Assembly: GCA_016125005.1 (NCBI GenBank) | Contig: WGMQ01000023.1 | Coordinates: forward strand, 40,820 to 104,819 | Reading direction: 5' to 3' | Length of the DNA: 64,000 nucleotides | Source: a bacterium | GTDB lineage: Bacteria; Sumerlaeota; Sumerlaeia; SLMS01 | Part shown: piece after piece, positions 26,236 through 35,327 of the stretch | How the letters are laid out: each line of letters opens with the position of its first letter | Position numbering within the stretch: the first letter of the stretch is position 1 | The notes under the pieces: model-generated | Database searches by the model: none | Told to the model about the DNA's origin: nothing | The model's input: only the letters and a program-made list of their open reading frames with translations | Translations under genes and position numbers: made by a program

Positions 26236-28917
26236 TTAGAACGGCGTCACGTTCTCGCTATCCTGACTCTCGGGACCAGCGAACTCGAGCTGCACCAGGC
26301 CGTCGCCGTTGGCGTCCACATAGATGGGACCGCTGAACGCCATAGTGACCTGTCCCTGGGTGATGTTGGGGGCGGCGCTCGGGAGCGCATTCACCACGTG
26401 GGGATTGACCGGATCCTGGAGGAGAGCCGGGTCACCTTCGACCACCACCTGAATCACTGAGTCGCCCGCCACGCGGATCGGGAATTCGGAGTCCTCTTCC
26501 TTGCCACTGGTCGGCCACGCCAGGCCGGCGCGGGCGTCCACGGCGCCGGTCGGGATGATGAAGCGCCGTGCAAACGAACCGTTCACGTTCACGGAGACGC
26601 TCGAAACATTGGCCCAGTTCGGCGTGTAGACCTTCAGCTTCATGGTCACAGAGCCATCCTTGGCCTTTACCGTCGAGCCGATTGGCTGGCCGTCGACAGT
26701 CAGTTCCATGAAGGGACCATTCGTCACGATGACGCGCCCTTCGCGGATGCCCTTGGTCAGCTCCTTCAGGTCGAAGCGACGCGGATCGGACTGGCTGGAG
26801 GGGATGTAGATGCGCGGGTAGCCGGGCTCCTGATTCCAGGTCCCCGCGGAAAGCGAGTGCCCGATCGGCGTGAGGCGGTAGCCGGAGAAAAGGAGCTGCA
26901 TCCAGATACCGTAGGCCTGGCCCGTGAGCCCCTGGTTCTTCCCTTCCCAGACAGCGAAGGCGTCGACGTCCGCATAGAAATCCGACTTGGGAAGCACGGG
27001 GTTGCGCAGGTCCGTTCCCTGGACGGCCAACATCCCGATGGAGGGAACAAGGGGGCGGTTGGCGAGGATGATTCCCTCCGGACAGAGAGCGCGGAGGCGC
27101 TCGACCGCTTCCTTGGGCGAGTTGGAACCGAGGATCGCCTTCATGTCCTCGGCCTGGCCCTTGTTGCAGAGCTCGATCGGGAACAGGGTCAGGTCACCGG
27201 AGGGACGGTCCGCGGTGCTGGTGAGCCGGAAGCCGGCAGAGGCGCGGAGGCGGGACGAAAGCCCCTGCTTCTCGATCTCCGGCTGAAGGAAGGTGGCTTT
27301 CTCCGGGTTGGCGGTCACGATCCAGTCGAGGCCCTCGGCGGCGGCGCTGACGACGCGCTCCTTGGCGGAGGTACGCGAGCGGGATGAGTCATCGGTCAAC
27401 TCGCCCAGGTCGGCGGAAATCCAGCCGTCGGTGGGGAAGGCGCGGGACATCTCGAAGCGCGCCGTTTCGGTCACGCGCGAGCGGATGCGAAGGCGCTGCT
27501 CCTCCATGTGGTACTCGTTGCCGCAGGAAGCCACCACGCGGTAGTTGCCCGGCGGGACGTTGATCTCGCCCTTGCCCGTGCCTGTATAGACAACGTTTGC
27601 CGCGGCCAGTTCGCCCGGCACGCCAAGCTCCGGCGCGTTGGTACCGCGCAGCGGCACGAAGGAGATCTTGCCGGGGATCGGCTTGCCGGTCTGCTTGTCG
27701 ATGATCTCATAGACGACGCCCGAGGCACGCGATACGGCGTGGTCCAGCGGGCTGATTTTCTCGGCGCGGATCGGGATCGAAAGGTTGGACGGCTCGTGGT
27801 CGCGGGCGCTGTCGGCGGAGGCCGCCACGTAGTCGCCCGAGGGGAGGCTCACCTGGAACTGTCCGGCCCCATCGGTCGTTGTATAGATGTAGGGAGTCAG
27901 GATATAGCTGCGGTCGAGGTCGTGGCGCTTGACCGCCGTAATGCGGACCTCCGAGTTGGGGACGAAGGCGGACTCGGCGACCTTGCCATCGGGCAGTTCG
28001 ACGCGTTCCTGCACGCGGCCCACCATCACGCCCCAATCCTTGCTCTCGCGCCCTTGGACGATGAAGCTGAAGAGGGCACCGGGATCGCGTTGTCCATTGA
28101 GGATCCAGCGTGCATAGCTGGTCGACTCACCCGGCTTGAGCTTCACATTGCGCTTGTATATCAGCAGGCTCGTGGTCGGGTCGTGCTTGATCTCCATGAC
28201 CCCTTCCTTCGGCGCCACCAGGATCACCGAATCGTATAGACGGGCGAAGACGAACTCCGCCTTCGACACGGTGGCGGAACCGACGACCCAGCCCTTGGAA
28301 GGAAGGAACGTCCCCATGCCGCCCCAGGCCACGATGTCGCCGAGCGTGGGGAGCGTGACCTCCTGGTCGGAGTCATTAGTGATCGTGGTCGTGGCCAGGA
28401 CGCCGGGCCAGGCCTTCTTCATTTCGTAGTAGGTGTCAACCGCGACGCCATCGCGCGTGATGTCGCGCCCCAGCGTGGTGACGCTGGCCGAACCATCCAC
28501 GGGGTTGGTCGTATAGTCGATCGCCGTCACGTAGGTGGTGCGCGCCAGGGTAGCACCGACCGTCGGCTGGATGAGCTGGAAGTTCTCCGGGTCGGACGGC
28601 TTCGTGAACACGTCGATGACCGTGCCGTTGCGCGCCGAATCCGAGTCGCCTGGCGCGTCAGGAACGGCGCCAAAGACGAACGACGTCTGGGCATTCGAAA
28701 GCATGATATCGTTGAAGCTGGCGTGGGCCCAGAACCCCTCGGGGACTTCCTCCAGATCACGAAGCACGCGGACGGACACCGGCGGGAGCGCAGTCGACGC
28801 GGTCGTCTGCTGGACGACCTGAAGCTGCTGCTCGGGCGGGGGGTCTTGGGCTGCCACCGGAGAGAGCGCGGCCAGCAGGGCCGCCGCAACGAGTGAAAAC
28901 GAATGGGAAGGGTACAT
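26236..28917 (-). CDS. Large exported CehA/McbA-like protein lacking PHP metal ligands
   Basis: 893-residue exported protein. The ATG at 28917 gives a clean signal peptide (SFSLVAAALLAALSPVAAQ); the frame is open further upstream but without sense. The first half is beta-sandwich-like, including carboxypeptidase-regulatory/FN3-like stretches (NVVYTGTGKGEINVPPGNYRVVAS). From about residue 490 the order of motifs resembles CehA/McbA metallohydrolases: GWISADLGEL where family members have GW-x-x-DLHVH, ATAEGLD-like AAAEGLDWIVTANPE where they have TDHN, and GYRLTPIGHSLSAG where they have a GSDSH-type motif. Nearly every expected metal ligand is replaced, so it is probably a non-catalytic homologue. 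A C-terminal beta-domain ends with a region rich in VNVNG. Function unknown. Confidence 0.7.
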   Translation of the reverse strand: MYPSHSFSLVAAALLAALSPVAAQDPPPEQQLQVVQQTTASTALPPVSVRVLRDLEEVPEGFWAHASFNDIMLSNAQTSFVFGAVPDAPGDSDSARNGTVIDVFTKPSDPENFQLIQPTVGATLARTTYVTAIDYTTNPVDGSASVTTLGRDITRDGVAVDTYYEMKKAWPGVLATTTITNDSDQEVTLPTLGDIVAWGGMGTFLPSKGWVVGSATVSKAEFVFARLYDSVILVAPKEGVMEIKHDPTTSLLIYKRNVKLKPGESTSYARWILNGQRDPGALFSFIVQGRESKDWGVMVGRVQERVELPDGKVAESAFVPNSEVRITAVKRHDLDRSYILTPYIYTTTDGAGQFQVSLPSGDYVAASADSARDHEPSNLSIPIRAEKISPLDHAVSRASGVVYEIIDKQTGKPIPGKISFVPLRGTNAPELGVPGELAAANVVYTGTGKGEINVPPGNYRVVASCGNEYHMEEQRLRIRSRVTETARFEMSRAFPTDGWISADLGELTDDSSRSRTSAKERVVSAAAEGLDWIVTANPEKATFLQPEIEKQGLSSRLRASAGFRLTSTADRPSGDLTLFPIELCNKGQAEDMKAILGSNSPKEAVERLRALCPEGIILANRPLVPSIGMLAVQGTDLRNPVLPKSDFYADVDAFAVWEGKNQGLTGQAYGIWMQLLFSGYRLTPIGHSLSAGTWNQEPGYPRIYIPSSQSDPRRFDLKELTKGIREGRVIVTNGPFMELTVDGQPIGSTVKAKDGSVTMKLKVYTPNWANVSSVSVNVNGSFARRFIIPTGAVDARAGLAWPTSGKEEDSEFPIRVAGDSVIQVVVEGDPALLQDPVNPHVVNALPSAAPNITQGQVTMAFSGPIYVDANGDGLVQLEFAGPESQDSENVTPF

Positions 28918-29128
28918 TGACTCTGGCAGGGGTCCGTTCGAGGATTCGCAAAGGTGCCGCTGGAACTGGCATCCGAGTAGACTGGAACTCGCCATGATGC
29001 GTTTGGTTTGCGCCGCCGCGCAAGGCGTGAATCCTGCCTGTCCCAAGGCGTCAGGACGGTACGCAGCACACCGAAATCGCCGCAATCCGTAACTGTCACC
29101 TCAGGCAGTCCCCCCTCAAGGTCCATCA

Positions 29129-29845
29129 ATGCCCCCAGCCGTCCCAAAACCGGACAAGGAAACCCAGAAGATTCAACAGATGTTTACGGGTATTGCCCGC
29201 CGCTACGACCTGTTGAACCATGTGCTCAGCGGTTGGACCGACGTGGCATGGCGTCGCTGGGCCGCCGATGCGGCCCTGGAGGACGATCCCACGGACATCC
29301 TAGACGTGGCCTGCGGAACCGGTGACCTGGCCATCCAGATCAGCCGCCTGGCCAAGGACGACGCCACCATCGTCGGCAGCGACTTCACCGGCGCCATGCT
29401 CCGCCTCGCCGGTCCCAAGTCCCGGCGCCTCGCCCGCCACCAGATCACCTGGATCGAGGGCGACGGACTTCACCTACCCTTCGCCGATGCCAGCTTTGAC
29501 GCTGTCACGATCGCCTTCGGTTTGCGAAACATGGAGTCCTGGGAAGGGGGCCTGCGCGAGATGGCGCGGGTGCTCCGACCGGGCGGACGACTGGTTTGTC
29601 TCGAGTTCAGCCAACCGGAGAACTGGCTCATCAAGACCCTGTTCCTGCCCTACTTCGTCCATGTGCTCCCGCGAATTGCCGGCCTGCTCTCCGAAGGGAC
29701 CGCTTACCGCTACCTTTCCGCCAGCGTCATGCACTTCCCGGGGCGCTTTGCCTTGGCACGGATGATGAAGCAGAATGGCTACTCGCGGGTGCAGCATTGC
29801 GCGCTCACCTACGGGATCGCTGCCATCCATATCGGGATCAAGTGA
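29129..29845 (+). CDS. ubiE: Demethylmenaquinone / ubiquinone C-methyltransferase
   Basis: 238-residue SAM-dependent methyltransferase of the UbiE/MenG family, acting in the last steps of menaquinone or ubiquinone synthesis. SAM-binding motif I is LDVACGTGDLA, and the N-terminal FTGIARRYDLLNHVLSGWTDVAWRR and internal FGLRNM are family signatures. Its stop codon overlaps the ubiX ATG (TGATG), so the two are translationally coupled. With no aerobic ubiquinone hydroxylases in view, menaquinone is the likelier product, but the sequence does not decide it. Confidence 0.94.
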   Translation: MPPAVPKPDKETQKIQQMFTGIARRYDLLNHVLSGWTDVAWRRWAADAALEDDPTDILDVACGTGDLAIQISRLAKDDATIVGSDFTGAMLRLAGPKSRRLARHQITWIEGDGLHLPFADASFDAVTIAFGLRNMESWEGGLREMARVLRPGGRLVCLEFSQPENWLIKTLFLPYFVHVLPRIAGLLSEGTAYRYLSASVMHFPGRFALARMMKQNGYSRVQHCALTYGIAAIHIGIK

Positions 29846-30474
29846 TGGAAAACACCGGTCGGCACATCGTGGTGGGCATCAGTGGCGCCAGCGGCGTGCG
29901 CTATGGCATCCGCTTCGTCGAGACACTGGTCCGCGGCGGCTGGACTGTTCACCTGATGGTGACCAACAGCGGTTGGCGGGTCATGCAGGAGGAGGAAAAG
30001 CTAGCCGTCGGATCGCGGAGCCCCCTGACCGACTGGCTCCGTATCACGGAGGAACAGGCCATCAAGCAGGTTGTCGTGTATAATATCCGTGACATCGCCG
30101 CGCGTCCCGCCAGCGGTACCTTCAAGGCCACTGCTATGGTCGTGATCCCCGCCAGCATGAAGACGTGCGCGGCCATTGCCCACGGCTACTCCGACGATCT
30201 CCTTAGCCGCTGCGCCGACGTCTTCCTGAAGGAGCGCCGCCCCCTCGCCATCGTCCCCCGCGAAACTCCCCTCGGCCTCATTCACCTGCGCAACCTGACG
30301 ACGCTTGCCGAAGCCGGTGCCCACATCATCCCCGCCATGCCCGGCTTCTATTGTCAGCCCCAGACCATCGACGACCTGCTCGACTTCATGGTCATGAAGG
30401 TGCTCAACGTGCTCGGAATCGAGCACGACCTGAAGCTCAGCTGGGAAGGCCCGTCGGCCCCCTCGTCCACCTAA
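29845..30474 (+). CDS. ubiX: UbiX-type flavin prenyltransferase
   Basis: 209-residue flavoprotein that makes prenylated FMN, the cofactor of UbiD-type decarboxylases. FMN-binding GISGASGVRYG is near the N-terminus, with VIPASMKTCAAIAHGYSDDL and the RRPLAIVPRETPL segment of the family. The start is set by the one-base overlap (TGATG) with the ubiE stop. Coupling to ubiE places it in quinone synthesis, where UbiX/UbiD pairs also serve the futalosine route. No ubiD homologue is in the window. Confidence 0.93.
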   Translation: MENTGRHIVVGISGASGVRYGIRFVETLVRGGWTVHLMVTNSGWRVMQEEEKLAVGSRSPLTDWLRITEEQAIKQVVVYNIRDIAARPASGTFKATAMVVIPASMKTCAAIAHGYSDDLLSRCADVFLKERRPLAIVPRETPLGLIHLRNLTTLAEAGAHIIPAMPGFYCQPQTIDDLLDFMVMKVLNVLGIEHDLKLSWEGPSAPSST

Positions 30475-30563
30475 CCAGCGCTCCTGCAAGATTGACTGCC
30501 CGTGGACCGGGCGGATGACGAACTCTGTTGAGTCGCCGGGTGGGGAGCACCCATGCTGGTTTC

Positions 30564-32354
30564 ATGAATGATTCCCCCGAGGCCTCCACAATCACCGTCC
30601 GTCGCCTGCTCGACGAGGGCTCCATCCGTGTGCTGTTCATGCCGGTGATCGACGTCATCACCGGCGCCGTGTTCGGCTTCGAGCTGGTCTCGAGGGGTCG
30701 GGGAGAGCTGGAGTACCCGGCCCAGCTCTTTCCCGCCGCCTCCGCTGAGGGTTTATCGGAGGAACTCGACGAGGTCTGTCGCGGCGCGGCACTCCGAGCT
30801 GTAGCTATGTTGCCGCGTGACCAGCGGGTACGGTGGAAGTTCTTCGTGAACACGGCGCTGCGGGCATTTCTGCGGAGCGAGTTTCGCGCGGCCTTCGAGC
30901 CGGCCCATCTGGCTGAGCGTGGCATCCCGCCCGACTCGATCATCATCGAGCTGACCGACAAGGAATCGCTGCAGGACGTGGATGCGTTCGAGGCGGCTGC
31001 GCGCGACGCCGCACGACGTGGGATCCGCCTGGCGCTGGATGACTTCGGTTCCCAGCAGTCGGGGCTCATGCAGCTCGTGGCGGCCACGCCCCAGTTCATC
31101 AAGCTGGACCGGCGGCTGGTTTCGCGCCTCGGTGAGAGCGGCTATCGCCAATTGCTGATCCGCAATCTGGTGCAGTTCGCCTCCAACGTGGACACCCGGG
31201 TGGTGGCCGAAGGAGTCGAGACGATTCAGGACGTGGATGCCCTGCTTCGCATCGGCGTGCGGTACATGCAGGGCTACCTTTTCCGCGAGCCGCAGCCCAC
31301 GCCCGAGCTGCCTCCGGCCGATGTGATGGCCCGTTGCCGCGCCCGCGTGCAGCGCTACCTCCAGCCGTCGGGGCACCGTGAGGAAGCGGTCGGGCTGCTT
31401 GTGGCCCAGCCGCCCGTATTCCGCTCGGGAGAGCAGAAGATCCAGGCCATGGATGAGTTTTTTCTCTCGAACGCCCAATGCGACCACGTCGTCATCGTGA
31501 AGGCCGAGCGCCCCGTGGGCCTGCTCACGCGCCAGTCCTTCTACGCCAGCCTTGCCGGCTCCGGCGCGATGGAGATGCTGGGCGACCGATCCATCGATGC
31601 GGTGGCGGACCCCAGCCCCCAGATCGTCGAGGCGACGACCGGGATCCTTCTGGCGGCCCGCATCGCCATGAACCGACTCCCCGATCACTTCCACGACCCG
31701 ATCCTGCTGGTGGACGGCATCGGCGGATTTGCCGGGTCCGTCTCGATTCGGGCACTCATGGCGCGTACCCTGGACCTTGAGGTCCAGCGCGCTCGCGACA
31801 CGAATCCGCTATCCGGTTTGCCCGGAAACCGGGTCATCGAGCAGTGGATCGCCGAGGCCTATGCACTGGAGGATCCCGCCATCGTCTACGTGGATCTGGA
31901 TCGCTTCAAGGAATACAACGACACCTTCGGCTTCATGCGCGGTGACGACCTGATTCGCTTCACGGCGCGCCAACTGACCACGCATCTCGGCGCCGACGGC
32001 GAGGACGTGATGGTGGGTCACGTTGGGGGCGATGACTTCGTGGTGGTCAGCCGCCATCCCATTCCCGTTTCGCGCCTGGATGCCCTTTGTCGTGCCTTTG
32101 ACGAGGGACGGAGCGCCTTCTTCGAACCCGATCACCTAGACCGTGGTCACTTCCCAGCCAAGGATCGCACCGGAGCCACGGTGGAGACCCCCTTGATCAC
32201 TTTGTCGGCGGCCCTCATTCCGAACCTGCGCCTCCCCGGCGCGCGCCGCGTCAGCGACCTTTCCCCCCGTGCGGCAAGACTCAAGGGATTGGCCAAGCTG
32301 GCGGCGCTTGATCGCCGCCGCAGTGTGTGGGTAGAGGAAAGTCCGTTGCTTTGA
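30564..32354 (+). CDS. EAL-CBS-GGDEF domain protein (cyclic-di-GMP signalling)
   Basis: 596-residue soluble protein with reversed order: EAL phosphodiesterase domain first, a CBS-like middle, GGDEF cyclase domain last. EAL motifs: FELVSRG (Val in the ExLxR position), FVNT, IELTDKE, LDDFGSQQSGL, KLDRRLV, AEGVET and MQGYLF; the metal-binding and general-base residues appear retained, so hydrolysis of cyclic-di-GMP is plausible. The GGDEF motif is GGDDF, preceded by GH rather than the usual AR, and no RxxD inhibitory site is seen, so cyclase activity is doubtful. It has no membrane segment. The ATG at 30564 is preferred to a TTG at 30528. Confidence 0.88.
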   Translation: MNDSPEASTITVRRLLDEGSIRVLFMPVIDVITGAVFGFELVSRGRGELEYPAQLFPAASAEGLSEELDEVCRGAALRAVAMLPRDQRVRWKFFVNTALRAFLRSEFRAAFEPAHLAERGIPPDSIIIELTDKESLQDVDAFEAAARDAARRGIRLALDDFGSQQSGLMQLVAATPQFIKLDRRLVSRLGESGYRQLLIRNLVQFASNVDTRVVAEGVETIQDVDALLRIGVRYMQGYLFREPQPTPELPPADVMARCRARVQRYLQPSGHREEAVGLLVAQPPVFRSGEQKIQAMDEFFLSNAQCDHVVIVKAERPVGLLTRQSFYASLAGSGAMEMLGDRSIDAVADPSPQIVEATTGILLAARIAMNRLPDHFHDPILLVDGIGGFAGSVSIRALMARTLDLEVQRARDTNPLSGLPGNRVIEQWIAEAYALEDPAIVYVDLDRFKEYNDTFGFMRGDDLIRFTARQLTTHLGADGEDVMVGHVGGDDFVVVSRHPIPVSRLDALCRAFDEGRSAFFEPDHLDRGHFPAKDRTGATVETPLITLSAALIPNLRLPGARRVSDLSPRAARLKGLAKLAALDRRRSVWVEESPLL

Positions 32355-32360
32355 GGGCGG

Positions 32361-33029
32361 TCAGAGGGCCGCGATGCGGAGGGCGAGTCGCTCGGCCAGT
32401 TCGGAGATGACACGCATGCGGGTTGGATTGCGATGCGCCCGCATGTCCGACTCAACGAACGCCCGTCCGTCGTCCGAATTCTCGCAGGCCATCTCGACGG
32501 CCATTTCCAGCAGCCGTTCGTTCCCGATTCCCTTGAAGACAAGGGCTGAAAGATCGCCGCGGTTGGGGCGCACGGTGAGGCGGTGGCTGGGGAATCCCGC
32601 AGCGTCAAAATCCGCCGTTGCCAGGTCCGCCGCAGTCAGGACCCACGAGCCATAGCTTGTCGGAGCACCGCGCCGCTCCTCCATCAGCTCGACCTTGCGG
32701 TCCGCGTCGATGAAGAGCAGCACCTCATGCCCCTCGTACCCGCCGCCGCTCCGGGCAACGCACTCGCCCTCGCTCGCCAAGCCGATGGTCAGGCCGGTCG
32801 TAGCCATGCCCTCCAGCGCCTTCCGACGGGCGGTCTCAATCAGATCCCCGCCGCGGGGGACCTCCGCCGTGAAGGTACCGAACCGGTCCGTGTTCATGTA
32901 TTCGGGAACGACCACATGAAGGCGCAAATGCGAGCGGAACGGCTGGCAAATGACGCTCTCTTTCCCATGCATGGTGGCCAGCACCGCGCGGGAGCCCGCA
33001 TACAAGTCGGAAAGTGTATGAGAATTCAT
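32361..33029 (-). CDS. DUF6671-like hypothetical protein
   Basis: 222-residue soluble protein. The sequence ATMHGKE near residue 18, TDRFGTFTAEVPRGGD, TGLTIGLASEGE and the C-terminal SDMRAHRNPTRM-x-x-I are the conserved blocks I associate with DUF6671, a family without known function. No signal or membrane segment. It is convergent with the EAL/GGDEF gene and sits beside tRNA-Ser. Confidence 0.7.
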   Translation of the reverse strand: MNSHTLSDLYAGSRAVLATMHGKESVICQPFRSHLRLHVVVPEYMNTDRFGTFTAEVPRGGDLIETARRKALEGMATTGLTIGLASEGECVARSGGGYEGHEVLLFIDADRKVELMEERRGAPTSYGSWVLTAADLATADFDAAGFPSHRLTVRPNRGDLSALVFKGIGNERLLEMAVEMACENSDDGRAFVESDMRAHRNPTRMRVISELAERLALRIAAL

Positions 33030-33129
33030 CGTGCGCCGGGTCCATCATTTTGCCGATGACTTCAGATACGAAAGTGCAATCCGGTTTACAATGGAAAATT
33101 GAGGCTTGCGCAGTGATGATTTGAGGGAG

Positions 33130-33219
33130 TGGCGGTTGGAGTGGGATTCGAACCCACGTTACCGTTACCGGTAAACACGCTTTCGAGGCGTGCGCCTTCA
33201 ACCACTCGGCCATCCAACC
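33130..33219 (-). tRNA. tRNA-Ser(CGA), CCA encoded
   Basis: Reading the minus strand from 33219: acceptor GGTTGGA pairs with TCCAACC; D-arm with GGCCGAGTGGTTGAAGGC; anticodon stem CACGC/GCGTG with loop CTCGAAA, anticodon CGA (reads UCG); class II variable arm TTACCG-GTAA-CGGTAA; T-arm GTGGG-TTCGAAT-CCCAC; discriminator G and genomic CCA (33130-33132). 90 nucleotides. Confidence 0.96.
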
Positions 33220-33354
33220 GCTTTGCCTGAAACGGATGCGTTCCAGAGCGGATGAAAAAGCTGCTTGGACAGCCCCCGACGGTCAAAGGAAATCTCACCG
33301 CCGATTGCGAGGGAATACAAATGTCCCTCACAACGGCGAATCGGTCCGGTGGGT

Positions 33355-33999
33355 CTAGGCCTGACGCTCCAGATGCTTCTCGCCGATCTGCTCGGCGATC
33401 TCCAAGTGATGATCCGTGTGCACCCGAAGAAACCGAACCCACTCGGCGCAGTTGAATGCTCCCAGTACCGGATGCGGCCAGCGCCCCTTGACGTCATAGA
33501 GATAGCGCGCCCGCTCCACGGCCACTTGCAGTTGCTTGTCCACCGTCTTCAGCAACTCCTCCACCTCGGCCCGCGTGGTTTCCGGCGGGGAAATGTACGG
33601 TTCCGGAGAGCGTCCCCTTCCGCGGGGGATCCGCCCAAAGAGCAGCACCGCGTAACCCCTTCCCGTGGGGCGCCCGGATCTCAGGATCTCCGGCGATTCG
33701 TCTGCGTAAAGAACTTCGATGCGTTCGAGCACCGCCCGCACAACGAGGGCCGCGTGATGCACCTGCTGCACGGGAGACCAGAGCGACAGGTCTTCCTCGA
33801 CCGTGTACAGCCTCGGTTCGGGCCAAGCCAGGATCCCCCGGATTGTGCCGATGTCTTCCGCCAGCTTTTTCAGTTCTCGTTCGATCAGGATCGGGATCAT
33901 GGGGAGACTCAACCACAGGGGCCTTTGCGCGTAAAGGGGGACGACGATCTGTCCTGGATCGTTGGACTGGTCAATCCTGCCAAGCGCCGCTTGCGTCAC
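33355..33999 (-). CDS. DinB-like / DUF1569-type hypothetical protein
   Basis: 214-residue soluble helical protein. SPVQQVHHAAL in the middle and FLRVHTDHHLEIAEQI near the end have the histidine spacing of the DinB/YfiT four-helix metal-binding superfamily, especially DUF1569. Members include thiol transferases, but no substrate can be read here. The start is uncertain: 33999 gives 214 residues, an ATG at 33900 gives 181 and begins directly with the first helix. It is divergent from the next glycosyltransferase gene. Confidence 0.7.
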   Translation of the reverse strand: MTQAALGRIDQSNDPGQIVVPLYAQRPLWLSLPMIPILIERELKKLAEDIGTIRGILAWPEPRLYTVEEDLSLWSPVQQVHHAALVVRAVLERIEVLYADESPEILRSGRPTGRGYAVLLFGRIPRGRGRSPEPYISPPETTRAEVEELLKTVDKQLQVAVERARYLYDVKGRWPHPVLGAFNCAEWVRFLRVHTDHHLEIAEQIGEKHLERQA

Positions 34000-34046
34000 T
34001 CATGCCAGTCCGGTCTCTTGGCCTTCAGAGGCCTCGGATACCAAGC

Positions 34047-35327
34047 ATGACAACGGCGTTGCGCAACGGACTGGTTTTCCTGGCGGGGCTTGATCTCCGC
34101 CGCAGGCTGCTACTCGTCCCGTTCCTGATGCTGCTGCTCCTGATGCAGCCGTTTGGCCGCGGGCGCATCTTTCCCGGTGATTCAGGCGGCCTGTTGGCGC
34201 CGCTGACCGCCGATAGCGGGCATCCGTCCCTGTCACGATACAGCCCGGGGCTGGATTTCTACAGCATCTATGATGCAGGCGCGCGGTTCGTGAGCGGCGC
34301 GAATGTCTATGCGCCAGCGCAGATCCAGCGCGCTCCCTACGCGACGCTGTTCCGCTATCCGCCGGTTACGATATTGTGGCTTGCCGTCCCCCTCAGCCTA
34401 CCGCCTCCCAAGGTGGCCTTCATTCTTTGGGTGGGATTCCTGTCGTCCCTGCTGCTGGTGAACTTCGTGGCCTGTGTCGGCGTCAGGCCCGACCTGCTAT
34501 GGACCTGGGCGTTCCTGTGGTTGGCGTGGGCGCCAACGATTGGGGAACTGCACATGGGGCAGTTCTCCCTCCTGCTCGGTTCGCTCCTGCTGTGGGGACT
34601 TCTTCCGGTGGTGGGAGGCGGTCCGGGGAGTGCCGCCGGATGGGTACTGGCATCTCTCCTGAAGATCTATCCGATCCTCATGGCGCCGCTGATGCTCGCG
34701 AAGGGACGCCAGATGGCTGTTTTTCTCGCCGTGGGGTTGCTTGTCGGTGGCGCCGCTGCGTGGAAGCTCGCCCGCCCGGCGGACCAGGCGGCGCCGCTGG
34801 CCATCGACCAAGTGATCCGCGCCGGTTCGCAGCCCTACGCCGGCGCGCAGGGCCCGCAGGAAACCGTCGCGGCGCTGGCTTGGCTGGCGAGCGGCAACTC
34901 GCTCTCTAAAGCCGCCGAGCCTTCGGGCCTCGGCTGGGTTTTCCCGGCGTGCCTGGCGCTGGCCGGTGGGTTTGTGCTGCTGTGCGCGGCGGCGTGGTGG
35001 CGTGAGCGACTTGCGCCGTCGCCGGCACTCTTCGGGCTCTTCTGGGTCGCCTGGTTCTTCTGCTTCAAGGACACCTGGGATCACCATTACATGATCGTGC
35101 AGTCCCTGCTGGCGTTCCTGCTATTGACCGGAACCATCAGCTGGCGCGCGGCGGCGGCGGTCTGGCTTTGCTGCGGCGCCCCGAGCGCCTGGCTGCTCTG
35201 GTATCGCCTGGATTGGGAGCCGCTTGGATTGATCTACTTCACGCAGCGCAGCGCCGGAGTCGTCCTCCTGGCGGTGCTGCTCACCGGTCGCATCTTCTGC
35301 TCCGCAAAGGTTCCTGTCCACTCATGA
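34047..35327 (+). CDS. GT87-family membrane glycosyltransferase
   Basis: 426-residue polytopic protein. The extracytoplasmic loop after the first helix reads GLDFYSIYDAGARFVSG ... YAPAQIQ and is followed by FRYPPVTILW, which fits the DUF2029/GT87 family (polyprenol-phosphate mannose-dependent mannosyltransferases). About ten to twelve hydrophobic helices follow. Its stop overlaps the next start as ATGA, so the two glycosyltransferases are coupled and probably modify the same glycan or glycolipid. The acceptor is unknown. Confidence 0.8.
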   Translation: MTTALRNGLVFLAGLDLRRRLLLVPFLMLLLLMQPFGRGRIFPGDSGGLLAPLTADSGHPSLSRYSPGLDFYSIYDAGARFVSGANVYAPAQIQRAPYATLFRYPPVTILWLAVPLSLPPPKVAFILWVGFLSSLLLVNFVACVGVRPDLLWTWAFLWLAWAPTIGELHMGQFSLLLGSLLLWGLLPVVGGGPGSAAGWVLASLLKIYPILMAPLMLAKGRQMAVFLAVGLLVGGAAAWKLARPADQAAPLAIDQVIRAGSQPYAGAQGPQETVAALAWLASGNSLSKAAEPSGLGWVFPACLALAGGFVLLCAAAWWRERLAPSPALFGLFWVAWFFCFKDTWDHHYMIVQSLLAFLLLTGTISWRAAAAVWLCCGAPSAWLLWYRLDWEPLGLIYFTQRSAGVVLLAVLLTGRIFCSAKVPVHS

